DNA of 64,000 nucleotides, from positions 150,769 to 214,768 of the forward strand of contig CH003284.1 in assembly GCA_000149265.1 (NCBI GenBank), given 5' to 3'. Below, piece after piece: positions 46,154 through 58,215 of the stretch (position 1 is its first letter; each line of letters opens with the position of its first letter). A model generated the notes under the pieces. The model searched no databases. It worked only from the letters and a program-made list of their open reading frames with translations, and was not told the origin of the DNA. A program made the translations under genes and the position numbers. This DNA is from Ciona savignyi. Taxonomy: Eukaryota > Chordata > Ascidiacea > Phlebobranchia > Cionidae.

Positions 46154-46338
46154 TTACTTATTAATTGGTTCTACAAACTGGTATACAAGACGCTGGGAAA
46201 CTTTGGTTTTCCTTATGATCCCCTTTTTATAGTATTGTCTAATTGAGCGGCTTAGTTTGTCGTAGTTCATTGCGGGACGGTTCTTCCGGACCCCCCATAA
46301 CCGCGCCACTTCAACGGAATCTTCAATTTTAAAAATAC
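46154..46338 (-). CDS. SPDEF: SPDEF-like exon 5 (ETS recognition helix, stop)
   Basis: 185 bases; [20 protein letters not shown] continuing to EPINK and TAA. Nearly identical to SPDEF through the recognition helix. Confidence 0.97.
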
Positions 46339-49300
46339 CTGAAAAATTGTGAATAATGGTTAGTTCTTGTGAGAGCCTGGTAATAGGTAATGGCTCTAAT
46401 CTGTACGACCAGTTAGTCTGGTGGTTTATAGTGCGACGCCTTTCAAACGAAAAGATGCAGGTTCGAAACTGGTCGCTAACTAGTCGGCTGTATCTTTGGG
46501 CAAGGCACTTTACGGATATTGCCTAGACTCAGCGGAATAATGGGTTCTGCCAAATTAAAGAAACGTGTGAATCATACACAACACATTGCAATAGCTCCGG
46601 TATAACCCGACGGTGGGCGCGAGGTGGTCTGACGATTGCCGGTGCGTTAACCCACTTGGTTTTCCCATTAACGGGGATAAACACAAATATCCTATACTAA
46701 TACACGACCCGATTAACTGGTGCGAACACAGTGTGCTAAATACGTTGAAAAAAGTTATGTTTTGAATACGCATCACTTATAATTATTTAGGCAACAAAGT
46801 GTCTTGCCCACAAATACAACCAACCAATAATCGACTGATATCGATTTCATAGTTTTTCGACTGATAATTCGATTTGCTCCGTCGAGCGAAAACATAACGA
46901 TTACCCGTGTGATAACGCCGAGCGGCCAATTGCGCTGTTTCATCCACTGGTATAAAGCTTTATCCCAAAGTGCCCACATTTAATACATACAACATGCTTA
47001 AGCCTTATGGTATCATTTTAATCGCGTAGGAGAAATACGGACAATCGTAGGACCACGCGGACAATTGTTAGATCACCTCGCGCCCACCTTTAATCCGCTG
47101 GGTTCGGGCAATGTCCGCTAAGTGTCTTCCCCAGGGACACAACCGACTTGCTAGCAACCAGTTTCGAACCTGCAACCTTTTGGCTGAAATGCGACGCGAT
47201 AAACTAACAGACTAATATGTGGGAAGCCAATCGAATGTGAAGTGTGTGAAACGTCATTCATTTCTCACGGATTATATTTGGAGTCCCGAGTTTGTGGTTT
47301 GTATTATCGAGTGCGCTTCACGTGCGTTTTGTTGGTATTTACGTTTCATTTGTTAACGTGTGAACGCAGCTGACGACTTTTGAATACCAAAAAAAGAAAT
47401 GCTTTAAATTCGCTAAAAGGGGAGTTTCCCAAACCATTCATTTTCTTTGCGATATCGGCCCATAAAATTAAAGGATACAATTTTTCTGGGAAATAGTAAA
47501 CAAAAATTGCCTAAATTAGCCCTTTCTATATAAAGGCTTAAATGATAATTCACATAGACATACACCCGAAAACGCTGTTAAAAATATGAGTGTTCAAGAA
47601 CGCACATAGTTAATTGCAATAATGTGTTGGTCACGGGGAAACTAAAAGGAGGGAAAGCGGGAAGGAGGGAAACTGCACACTAAAATGAATATTAAGGCAT
47701 TAGAGTTAGTTTTAAACATTGGGTTCGAGTTAAGGTTAGTTCTGGGGTTGAAATTAGTGTTTAGGGCAGGGTTGAAATTAATTTCCATACTTTAAGTAAG
47801 CAGTATCCCTCCTTTTCTCTTTCCCACTTTCCCTCCCTTTAGCGTTGCCCGTTGGCCACTCAAACGGATCCTTTACGCCAAGTCATATTGCGAGCGTGGT
47901 TGATTGAAAAACAAAATCCACACAAAAGCCGATTCTTAGAAATCATTGTGTTTTTACGGGTAAACCAACACGCTTTATTTAACCTTGAATAATGCCTGAC
48001 TTTCCACCCAGCAGGGTTCTACATTAAAAGTGTCAATCAAAAGTGTCCACAACAGTCGTACATTGCTGTGAAAACATGTTCTTACCTCTTTGTCTGTCGA
48101 CCCATCTTATAGATCGACTGAACGATTGCGGCTGTAGCAGAAGTTCCCGAAGAAATTGCCAAAGGTGGATTCCACTTGAATAGTTCGGCGTGAGGGCGCA
48201 AACACTTGAGAGCGACTCCCCTGTAGTTCAAAGGAAGTTTTGAAGTACGGTTGTGTGGCCTAATGGTTAACGAAGCCGATACATATACCGACTCTTATAC
48301 AAAAAACGGTCCTGTTGACGAGACCCTCATGGGTTCGAAACTTGGCTCAGTAAAGAAAAAAAGGATGTATTGTAGAGTACGGTTGTGTGGCCTAATGGTT
48401 AACGCGACCGATACATGATATACCGACTCTTATACAACAAAAACGGTCCTGGTGACGAGCCCATCATGGGTTCGAAACTGGGATCAGTTAAAAAAAGGAT
48501 GTATTGTAGAAATCATATGGGAGATGCGATGTCTTATACCATGTTATTTAACCTGGGAACTTAGGATAGGATATTCATGTTTATCCCCGTGAATGAGAAA
48601 ACCAAGGGGGTTAACACACGGGCAATCGTCAGATAACCTCGCGCCCACCGTCGAGTTATCGGAGCTATTGCAGTGCGTTATAATGGTATGAATAACACAT
48701 TGCCTGATACAGATCAGTTTTGCAGTGCGTTGTATATGATAGACACGTTCCTTCAATTTGGTAGAACCCATTAATTCACTGGGTTCAGGCAATGTCCGTC
48801 AAGTACCTTGCCCAAGGACACAACCGACTAGCTAGCGACCAGTTTCGAACATGCAACCTTTCGAATGAAAGGCGACGCACTTAACCGCCAGACTAACTGA
48901 CCGGACGGCCGTTTGAAATGTTAAGTTTTGTAAATTACCTGAGTATAGAACGGGCTAAAATCTAAAAATGGGACAGTTGTCCCAAAAATCAGGTATATAT
49001 CTAAAAATACTTTTTATTGGGATAAGGTTCGATCCGATTCACTAAGACAGCTTTTTATGTAAAGGGAGATAAACGACTCTATCGCATTTACCATTCGGCC
49101 AGACGACCGAGCGTTCACCCTTTCATCCACTCACCGACTGTTGAATGTCGTTCTTTATCTACGATGGTTGCGTTTTCCAAGGCGAAATCGTTGTTGAACT
49201 TTGATGTGATTGATTTTGAAAGCAAATGCTGTCCGGTGTTAGAAGGGACACTTTCACAACCCATTTCTGTGAACCGGTCGTCAGGGGCTGTCTGGCTTCC

Positions 49301-51851
49301 CACAGCTAGATAGTAAGGAGGTACAAATGAATATAAAGATAATAAAATATGAAAATATATCATTTTATTTTAACAAATTTTTTTTTTTGATTATCACCCT
49401 GTTCAGCAGGAGGCCGTGTTTTTAAAACTACTCTGTAGTGGCTATGATATATTTCGCTCTTATCGCTTTGTATTAATGATGCTAATAAATCCGTTGAATC
49501 ATTTATAAAACTATATATATTTTTATATCAATTTTTAATAACTTTTTTTAACGACTGTTCGTTTTTCCGTCTGTTTAGTGATGTGGTTTGCCTTATTTGC
49601 TGTTATTTAAACTATAGGGCAAAATTAAATAAATAAAAAGTAGACTAGGCCTACTCGTCTTTGACACGAAGCGTTTTGTCCAAAATAATATAAAAAATCA
49701 CATTATACCTTTATTTTAAAGATAAGTTGCAATTTTATGTTACTAAGCCCTTGATTACAGAGATTAGTACATAGCAGGATAGGATATTAATGTTTATCCT
49801 CGTAAATGGGAAAACCAAGGGGGTTAACACACGGGCAATCGTCAGATCACCTCGCGCCCATCGTCGGGTTACCGTAGCTATTGCAGTGTGTTGTATATGA
49901 TTTACATGTTCCTTCATTTTGGTAGAACCCATAAATCCGCTGGTTTCAGGCAATGCCTGTTAAACCCTTCCACGTACTAATCCACCAGACTAGTCTGTCG
50001 GAAACTCAGAAATATTTTATAGTTCCGGGGCTAACCGCAACTGAACGGTTTTAAAGTCGCGACTTCTACCTGATCTCCAAATTTCGAGCCTCGCGTGCAA
50101 TATATCCCCACAGCTAGGAGCAAGCTTGTGCATGTCCCGCTCGCTCATTCTGCACAAGGCGGTGCCTGGCATACGAAAGACGGTGACGTCAAATGTGGGC
50201 AGACGACACTGGTGAACTGTCCACATTACCCACTTCTCAACGTGCTGTTTCGTCCACAAGTTAGGATCTGAAATCAGAGTGTTTTGCACTGAAAGGATAA
50301 CTAGACATCCTGCGTTGGATATGCCGTTTATAGGCGGCCCGTAAGCCGGGAGGTAGTGGGTTCGAAACCATGAGCAATATTGCATATGGCCTAAACCCAA
50401 TATGGTGGACTGGCCTAAACAAAAACGGTATAAATATTTATACATATGTCTTTACGGTCATCTTACAACTGTTGTCCCGATAAAGAAGATAACGAGTTAA
50501 TTAATCCACCCTAAGCTAAATTTGTTTAACAAACTCATTAGGAATTCGAAACCTTTGGGACTATACGGGGATTTGTATAGAATTGATTTATGTATCGATG
50601 GCGTTAGACATCAGGGTACAGTATCATATTGACATATTAGGTGGGTTAGTGCTTATCCTTCAGCCGAAAGGTTTCAGCTTTGAAACTACTCGCTAGCTAG
50701 TTGGTTGTGTCCTTGGGCAAGGCACTTAACGGACATTGTCTGAACACAGCGGATTAATGGGTTCTACCAAATTGAAGGAACGTGTCTGCCATATACAACA
50801 CACTGCAACAGCTCCGGTAACCCGACGGTGGGCGCGAGGTGATCTGACGATTGCCCGTGCGTTAACCCCCCTGGTTTTCCATTCACTGGGATAAATATGA
50901 GTACCGTATCCTAATTTCCAGTCCTATTCTATACATACTAAGCAAACTTGTAATAACTAATGGAAAGTAATAGAATCTAGCGTCGCCACAGTGTATAATG
51001 GTATGAATAACACATTGCCTGATACAGATCAGTTTTTAACAAATTCTGAAGAAAATAAGAAAACAACAAAAGGCTACTTTCCGAGTTCTATTACAAGAAT
51101 AGAACTAAAGAATATAATTCTATTTAAATAAGGACTGATGTAGCTGTAGGGGAAAGTAATCTTAAAAATAAAAATGGATTTAAACTCGGCCACTTTCCAA
51201 TTCGGTTTAGAGATTGGTAATTTCTTTCTTGAAGCATATAAATAATTCCATCATGCAAGGTAATAAATTGACTTGTTACCAAGCTGGCAGATATGTATAA
51301 CTCCTAAGGCAATAGCGTTTGTTTGGAAAATCATTAATGTTATCGCCAAATAACCCACGCCAATGGTCCAATATTGGCAAGATGGTTACAAAATATAGAG
51401 ACGCTATAATTCCGGTGGTGTGCATTACAGTTACAGACTATCCCACAACCCACACGGTTGTTAAGGTCGTGTGACCAAATGGATAACGCGACCGATACAT
51501 ATATATACCAAAGTACATGGAACTGAATTTTGTTAGATAAACTTCAGTACTAACAGTTGTTTAAAATGATTCTGCAAATTCTGCAGTGTCGGATAAAAAT
51601 AATGGCATTTGGTAAAAAGACAGACGTTTTGCCTGCATATCCAAATCAAAATTCACTAACACAAACACCCCGCTAACGCGACCGCTTTATGACGGTCCCA
51701 TAGGTGGTCAGGTAAGCGGGGTTTCAGTGTATATACAAAAACGGTCCTAGTGACAAACCAAGTATGGGTTCGAAACTTAGCTCGGGTAAATAAAAAAGTG
51801 AGAACGCGATTGATTCGTACAATGGCTAAAGCGATTGATTCCTATACAGCT

Positions 51852-51888
<37 letters not shown>

Positions 51889-52954
51889 CTTAGTCACGAG
51901 TCCGTCACGTACTTCTAACCCAGAAAAATGGGTCCCAAATAGTTTAAACTTACTGACCTGGCGGTAAATTAAGCAACGAACATGCGAAGTAAACTTCCTT
52001 TATTGCCTCGTTGTAATATTCTCTCTCCATTTTCTCCATACTGCTGTTATTGATATCGGTTAAGTCCAAATCGTCTAGAATGTTGCTCGTTATTTCGTAC
52101 CCGTCGTCATCGAGCTGATCATCTCTTGACGTCGTCAGTTTTTCGTTTTTTAGGGGAAGGGCTGAGTCAGAGTCGACATTGTTCTCCATAGTCAGAACGT
52201 CCATAGGAGCGTATGTGCCCGGACATGAAAAGGACGACTGCAGCGGATGCTTCTTGAAATGGAGCGAAATTTGGCTCGACTGTTTTTCCGCATTACAATT
52301 TATGTCCATCGAGTTATCATGGCAGCCAACCCGACTTCCTGTTGGAGATATACAATGTTCGTTTTCAAACGATGTATTATGCATTTGTGCTTGGTGTGAT
52401 ATGTTATTGGTCGTGTTGTCTTTCGGTATGTTTTCATGCTGAACTCGGGTTTCTATAGACGCGGATTCCTCGGTCCTTGGGTCGAATAAATCGTCAGTTT
52501 TGTAGCAGAACCCGAACGGCACGTCTTCTCTTAGCATTTCACTAAAAGTTGTGCATGGAGCGGTTGTTAGTTGGTACCCGTCAGAGTGACAATTAAATTT
52601 GTGTCCATTAACCGTAGAATCGGATCGTAAATCGTGAGTTTGATTTAATGTTCTGTTTAACGGGTCAGTGACATATCCTTGGCCATGGTAGTGGCATATG
52701 TTTGCGCCGTTGTTGACTGTGTAAATGCCATCACTCGGCGAAAGGGTGGTTACATTTAGCTTGGCTCTCGTTTGCAGATCTTTCTCTGGGTTGCTGGATA
52801 GGTTATAGCACCCGCCTTCTCTCATGATCTTCCCGATTCCCGGCAATGCAACTCTTGAGATGTTGGGGCGTTCGACATTTGTACCTTCCTCTAACAAACC
52901 TAACTTTTGATGGGGGTTGTAAGGCAGGATAGCGGGCGATACAGCAAAAGACAT
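46154..52954 (-). CDS. SPDEF: SPDEF-like ETS transcription factor, five exons, complete
   Basis: Nuclear ETS-family factor that binds GGAA/T-type sites (family knowledge). Five exons with consistent phases (1/2 at every join) give 561 residues: exon 1 51,958-52,954, exon 2 50,070-50,267, exon 3 49,135-49,305, exon 4 48,086-48,220, exon 5 46,154-46,338 with stop TAA at 46,154-46,156. Residues about 334-398 form a PNT/SAM domain and about 473-556 the ETS domain, at the extreme C-terminus as in SPDEF. The ETS domain carries [25 protein letters not shown] and ends [14 protein letters not shown] (about 531-534) is the DNA-contact helix pair of arginines. [14 protein letters not shown] is closer to SPDEF than to ELF, ETS1 or ERG. 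Human SPDEF is about 335 residues; here the N-terminal region is about 200 residues longer. Confidence 0.93.
46405..46703 (+). mobile_element. SINE-A, full length
   Basis: acgaccagttagtctggtgg to caaatatcctatac, in SPDEF intron 4. Confidence 0.86.
47035..47216 (-). mobile_element. SINE-A with internal deletion
   Basis: gatcacctcgcgcccacc jumps directly to tttaatccgctgggttcgg. Confidence 0.75.
47635..47850. mobile_element. MITE, GGGCAACGCTAAAGGGAGGG family, copy 2
   Basis: Ends GGGGAAACTAAAAGGAGGG and CCCTCCCTTTAGCGTTGCCC; 9-bp flanks gttggtcac and gttggccac. Confidence 0.83.
48086..48220 (-). CDS. SPDEF: SPDEF-like exon 4 (start of ETS domain)
   Basis: 135 bases; [20 protein letters not shown] then IRWVDRQR matches SPDEF IHLWQFLKELLLKPHSYGRF and IRWLNKEK. 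Donor GTAAGA. Confidence 0.96.
48244..48362 (+). mobile_element. SINE-B, first of a tandem pair
   Basis: tacggttgtgtggcctaatgg to ttggctcagtaaagaaaaaa. It is immediately upstream of SPDEF exon 4 acceptor. Confidence 0.85.
48377..48497 (+). mobile_element. SINE-B, second of a tandem pair
   Basis: Same orientation; both copies are followed by ggatgtattgtaga, so the pair may come from a duplication. Confidence 0.85.
48563..48905 (-). mobile_element. SINE-A with 42-bp insertion
   Basis: Contains taatggtatgaataacac through gatacagatcagttt, flanked by duplicated gcagtgcgtt; otherwise complete to the head (taactgaccggac). Confidence 0.86.
49135..49305 (-). CDS. SPDEF: SPDEF-like exon 3 (linker)
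   Basis: 171 bases; [15 protein letters not shown] onward, unconserved linker between PNT and ETS. Supported by splice sites (ctatctag; GTGAGT) and phases. Confidence 0.82.
49540..49645 (-). repeat. dispersed family C, fragment
   Basis: taacgactgttcgtttttccg and a degraded end. Confidence 0.5.
49776..50002 (-). mobile_element. SINE-A with internal deletion
   Basis: aggatattaatgtttatcc to gactagtctgtcgga; B-box region missing. Confidence 0.82.
50070..50267 (-). CDS. SPDEF: SPDEF-like exon 2 (PNT/SAM domain)
   Basis: 198 bases; [20 protein letters not shown], then [15 protein letters not shown] and [13 protein letters not shown] match SPDEF DWSPSNVQKWLLWTEHQY, ELCAMSEEQF and GDVLHAHLDIWKS. 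Donor GTAGAA. Confidence 0.95.
50648..50925 (+). mobile_element. SINE-A, near full length
   Basis: agtgcttatccttcagccg to tgagtaccgtatcc. Confidence 0.84.
51463..51792 (+). mobile_element. SINE-B split by an insertion
   Basis: Head ggtcgtgtgaccaaatgg to 51,518; tail acggtcctagtgacaaacc from about 51,736. Confidence 0.75.
51520..51735. mobile_element. insertion splitting a SINE-B, with strong hairpin
   Basis: Separates SINE-B head (to about 51,518) from its tail (from about 51,720). 51,668-51,734 folds on itself: caccccgctaacgcgaccgc pairs imperfectly with gtggtcaggtaagcggggtt. Confidence 0.5.
51857..51884. repeat. (TA)n microsatellite
   Basis: About 14 TA units, 70 bases from SPDEF exon 1 donor. 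Confidence 0.95.
51958..52954 (-). CDS. SPDEF: SPDEF-like exon 1 (start codon, long N-terminal region)
   Basis: 332 codons from [14 protein letters not shown]. Mostly low-conservation, Asn/Thr/Ser-rich and acidic near the end ([19 protein letters not shown], activation-domain-like). The last part, [17 protein letters not shown], matches SPDEF VLKDIETACKLLNI just before the PNT domain. The frame continues upstream to 53,032, but a strong acceptor (tttttatttgtag) 31 bases before this ATG makes 52,954 the likely start. Confidence 0.88.
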
Positions 52955-53046
52955 ATTCAACAGCACACAGACCACAATTATGTTTTCTACAAATAAAAAT
53001 AAAGCAAAAGCATTACAATATGTAAACCACATCAGTTCGCCGGTTC

Positions 53047-53163
53047 AGTACGGTCGTGTGGCCAAACACTTAACGCGACCGATTCATATACCGAATCGAT
53101 ATATAAAAAAAGATTGTGTGACGAGCCCATCATAAGATCAAAACTAAGCGCGGCTAAAAAAAT
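53047..53163 (+). mobile_element. SINE-B
   Basis: tacggtcgtgtggccaaacac to gcggctaaaaaaatt; just upstream of the SPDEF first exon. Confidence 0.8.
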
Positions 53164-55282
53164 TGCGGGTTTAGTCCCCAAAAGGGTTAAGAACGACAAT
53201 CGGACCAGTAGATTTAAGGTTCAATCCTGACTCTAATTAAAAAGGCGCTGTCTATTAGTATTTAGCCATGTCTTTGGTCAACGTATTTTAAGTTGCTAAG
53301 CCCTGCAAATTAATTGGTTAAATAAAAATGTATGGCGTTTATTTTACTCTGTATAGGAGGTCCCTTTTTAAAATCTTTGGTTGTTGCGGATACTAGGATA
53401 AATATGACTTATACATCCTACCCAATATTTGGAATATCGTGCGGTTTTCCAAATAAAACGACTTTTTAAAACTGGTTTAATTTTGAATTTTTGAGTGATC
53501 TGGGTTAATATATAAAAATCTCACGTCCTTGCATTTCTAAAATACTGTTCATTTTTTGCCCCTTGAAATCCTTTTGCTAGATAACAATTTTGCTAGATGT
53601 ATAATCTAAATACTTTTGATATCTAAACTGGAAATTGCACATTTCCGCCCGTTTCTTAATGTGCTACAAGTATCAAATTGAAGTTGGCGCCGGGAAACGG
53701 GCCGTGTAAGTGGATGGCTAAGAAAACACAGAATACTTTTATTCCGTTGTGTAAATTACACTCCGAGCAACAAAAAGGTGCTTAAATGTTGTTTTAGGAA
53801 ATTTTCTCTTTTGAAAATTGCGTAAAGCATCTTTTACGCCGCTGGTTTGTTTGTATTGTCGCCTATAGACCTACCACGGTTAGAACAGTGCGACCAAATA
53901 AAACTTACTTAAAATTCGGGAAAATCGCAAAGGTTGCCCTCAGCTTTAAATACGTAGGCCTTGCTAAAAATTAACGTTCGAAATTATCCGATACAAACGT
54001 ACTAGTTATGCGGTTATTGTTAGCCCAACCACTGCTAAGGGGTTTGGGGAATTAATATAGCGATTTTTTTTACAATACAAATGTATTATATTTATATTGT
54101 TGTATATTTTATTTAGTTGTATTTAAATTTCTATAAAATGGACGGTCAACTAGATCGAAATTTAAACTTTCATTTTTTGCGAAAATATAACCACATACGT
54201 TCAAACAAGTACGTGTTTAATCGGAATTTTCCCTGAAACGTCACACTTTAGTCTGTGCTATACCATTATGACACATGGATAAAAATTGTAAGCTAACAAA
54301 GACAAGGCTAACTTTCCTAGACGGCTTTTGCTGGCGGGAAAACAGATCATTTCTCGGACTAGCAATCAATTACAGATGAACTAATATTTGTGAACATATC
54401 TCGCAACTGGTTTGTCAAATTTCAAGTGGCTGGAAGTTACAATTCTAGCAACATTAAATAACTAGCAAATGACACTTAGCACCATACTTGATGAGCAGCA
54501 CTCCGATAAATGATCAATACTAGCTATTGTTTTGTCACAATTCAAAGCATATTTACAGTTATAAATTTCGGTGGGCGCTTTTAAAGCTCAAAGACAATGT
54601 TTTCTTGCATGAAACAATAACATAAAACTTTACCAGACACAAATTCCTAACTCCCTTTCCGTTTTGATATTGGACAAATTTGAAAAACGTATGATGTGTA
54701 ATATTATTAGTAAGTAGGCCTATGTTAAGTGATTATAATAGTATGTGCGATATGTTATTATAAAAGTATGTATTCGAAGTCATAATAATTGTATACAGCA
54801 GTATTCTTAACCGTTGGTTCAGACCTTGCCCGCCAAAATAAGTTTTATTTGCTTTGATGCTATTTAAATCACTTTGTTTCGATATTTCGACATTTTACTT
54901 ACTATGTGACCGTCATATCTAATCTTTTCTTGGGAAGCTATTGTGTTGTCACAATTGACAATTTAACTATTGGGAGATGTTAATATCTAAGTGCCTTATC
55001 AGAATATTAACTTATTATTATTAAGATATTAAGATTTATCCTAATAATTTGTGAGTACAAATGGCAAAAACAATATACAAAATTTGTGTGTTGCTAAAAG
55101 CGTTTAAAGACTCTCACAGTACCAACTGGTGAGGTGAATAAGTTTTTTCGTTTTGTTATTTCGGCATTTATTTACATATAGATATAATTTAGTGTCATAA
55201 TGTATCTCGGTGGCGTTCTTGTGCGTCACAATATACCAATTTACGATTGTTATATGATATACTATTGGATGCTCCCTCCAAG
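53164..55282. other. region upstream of SPDEF-like gene, nothing recognised
   Basis: 2.1 kb of unique-looking AT-rich sequence. It could hold SPDEF enhancers or an untranslated exon; I see no gene or named repeat. Confidence 0.5.
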
Positions 55283-55562
55283 TATTCATTTTATCCCCGT
55301 GAATGCGAAAACCACGAGGGTTAACACACAGGCAATCGTCAGACCACCTCGCGCCCACTGTCGGGTTACCAGAGCTATTGCAGTGTGTTGTGTATGAAAC
55401 ACACGCTCCTTCAATTTAGTTGAACCCATTAATCCGCTGGGTTCAAGCAATGTCCGTTGAGTGCCTTGCACAAGGGAACAACCGACTAGCTAGCGACCAG
55501 TTTCAAATCTACAATCTTTCGGTTAAAAGGCGTCGCACTAAACCACCAGACTAATCTTTCGG
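55283..55562 (-). mobile_element. SINE-A, full length
   Basis: gtattcattttatccccg to ccagactaatctttcgga. Confidence 0.86.
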
Positions 55563-55757
55563 ATTAGTTTGTTAATATCTTATTAAGTCCCTTATAGGAT
55601 ATTATTTTTATTATTAGGATTTAAAGACTATCCCAATAAAGTGTGTAAGAAAAACGCAGATACATTAAAGCGCACGTTCTATTTAAGAGTGTTCAGATCT
55701 AAAAACATAGCGTCCGTTAGCTGGCAGTACAAAGCTATTCAAATTTCGTCCTGTTCG

Positions 55758-55860
55758 TGGTTAACGCGACCGATACATATACCAAATCACATAAAAACGG
55801 TAATGAAGGACGAGCTGGATATGGGTTCGAAACTAAGCCCAATAAAAAAGTAAAAATAAA
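55758..55860 (+). mobile_element. SINE-B, head truncated
   Basis: gttaacgcgaccgatacata to cccaataaaaaag. Confidence 0.75.
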
Positions 55861-56561
55861 ACGTTCATTTTTGCCGATATATAATTCACAAAGTATTTAA
55901 GAACAAGTACCGCTTATGTGCACTTGGCCATGTATATGTGGACAGCAATGTTACATTGTACATTTGTATATTACATGGTAGGCCTACATTGTTTAGGCTA
56001 CATCACATTTGATGGGAAACAGCTTGGAGGTAAAATCTGCCGTAATCATTGAAAACTTAGTAGAATTAGGAACGATGAGCTCTTCATGTTAAGGTGGGGG
56101 AGAAGTATCACATTTTCCAATGTATTCGTTGGCAAATTGGAGTTAATGACAATGGTTACATTCTGTCAATCAACATTCTGCAACAACTAGGCAAAATGTG
56201 TGCTTAGAAAATATTTTATTTTGTTCTGTTTAACTGAACGAACAAAATCGAAATATGCAACGACGATTGTGTGTTTATAGTCACGCGTAAGGTTTGTGTG
56301 TTTTACAGAGCGTCAACGCTTATTAAATAATGAAACTATGTAGCAAGTGAACCACTAGATTAAGATTTACATTTCAAAAGCAGTAATTATGACAAAACAG
56401 GTAAAATGTAATCAAGATAACAAAATGAGGACAAATTAAGGAAAGTTTTCGTTGTACGATTTGTTTATTAATTGTTAAAACCGCACGAAATTAAAAAAAA
56501 AATCCCCCTCTACAATCATTGCGACTAAGTGATGCAATTCATCACGTGTATTTGTTTAATC
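55861..56561. other. intergenic, nothing recognised
   Basis: AT-rich unique sequence between a SINE-B and a MITE. Confidence 0.5.
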
Positions 56562-56916
56562 TAGTGGTTCTCGATCTTTTTGACCTCGTAGCGCACCCGA
56601 GACCAATTAAGAAACGAACGGGCGCACTTTGCACGGGGAGTCAAAACAATATGCTAAATACTCAAACAAGTTGGGAAAAATAAAAAAAATATTTAAATAA
56701 TTTTATCACCAATTTTTCCACATTACGAAATTACCGTTTCTTGAGCGCTCTTGCTTTTCGAAAGTTTATGTAAAACTAACGTTACAATGGAAAAGAACGA
56801 ACTAGACACTAACCATTTAGTAGTTTATGATTTATGTACCTTCTGTCGTAAATTTACGAAATGCACAAGTGTGTGTACCTTGCTAAACCATGTGGCGCAC
56901 CATTTGAGAAGCACTG
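56562..56916. mobile_element. hAT-like MITE, second copy of the CAGTGTTTCTCAA family
   Basis: Inverse orientation relative to 23,111. Perfect 8-bp target duplication gtttaatc on both sides. Ends TAGTGGTTCTCGATC and GAGAAGCACTG. Confidence 0.87.
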
Positions 56917-57047
56917 GTTTAATCCAATACATTAGTAAAACTAGAAGATTTTATTTATTTCACTGTTTTCTAAAAAGTCCCTGATAGGCTTCAGGTATGC
57001 AAATTAAAATTGGTTTCGTTTTTTTACAATAGACATTCGATCAATTG

Positions 57048-57352
57048 TCCGACTGATTTGGCTGGTGGTTTAGTGCGTCGCCTTTCGGCCGAAGGGTTTA
57101 TAGATTCGAAACTGGCTAGTTGGTTGTGTCACTAGCTAGTTGGTTGTGTCATTTGGCAACGCACCTAACATATATTGCTTTAAACCAGCAGATTATTGGG
57201 TTCTACCAAATAAAAGAAACGTGTGAATCATACACAACAAATTGCAATAGCTCCGGTAACCCGACGGTGGGCGCGAGGTGATCTGACGATTGCCCGTGTG
57301 TTAACCCCCTTGGTTTTTCCATTCACGGCGATAAACATGAATATCCTATCCA
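57048..57352 (+). mobile_element. SINE-A with short internal duplication
   Basis: ctagttggttgtgtca occurs twice in tandem (57,116 and 57,134); otherwise complete. Confidence 0.85.
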
Positions 57353-58215
57353 ATTTAAAATGGCTGACAAAGGATCAGGGTTGTATTTACAGACAAATGG
57401 TTCTACGTCATAATAAACAGCAGACAATAGAAAAACAATACAAAAGTATATTTCCCTACAAGAGGTACCTTTGTTATATATTGTATGAGAGAGTGTGGCA
57501 ATATTGAAACGGGTTAATTGTTATTGTAAACCAACATACGGCTATTGTACCAATTTTTATTATAGATTACTGTAATGGCCCGCTGATGATTCCTAATTAC
57601 AAGGCTATGTGGTGTTATGTATTCCAATTATATCAATAATACACGTCAATATAAAATAAATTTAATAAACTAGAAACGCCATGGTGGTATTAATAATAAA
57701 CGGAGTCCGTTTAACGGACTAAACTGGAAGCATAAACGTAAATAAACCTAATTTCAATATGTTTAATTAGTAAGTCTCGCTTCTTTTATTACTATTTCGA
57801 CATATTTAACAAGCGTGTGGTACAATATTGTTTGAAATTTGGATTGTTTGGGTAAAAATAGAAATTGCGTCATTATAAGTATTGAGTTAGCAAGGACAAT
57901 ATGTAAACACAGACACACCCACGAAATTTGACTCTGGGCTTCATTTTATTGGTTGCCAAGTGGCCTACGACGGAGATCAGAATGTTATCGAAATCGCCGA
58001 GTAATAAAAGAGTCAGCAGTTTCGTGGCGAAAATTGCCCAGTAATATGAGTCAACAGTTTAACTTATTATTACGTAAACCTTATAGCATGTTTGCCCCTG
58101 TTTTTAGTGCCATAATACATTTTTTTATTATCGGCTTAGAAAAATCAAAGCAAATGTAAGCTACAGTAGAAACTACAGATACAGAAAACGCTTACCCGCA
58201 ATATAGGTGTATGAT
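57353..58215. other. intergenic, nothing recognised
   Basis: Unique sequence with only short frames. Confidence 0.5.

Noticed and set aside
48244-48497. Two functional tRNA genes
   Set aside because: A- and B-box-like blocks are present, but spacing is too long, acceptor stems do not pair, and copies end in A-runs: SINE-B.
52179-52442. Plus-strand 87-codon frame
   Set aside because: Antisense of SPDEF exon 1.
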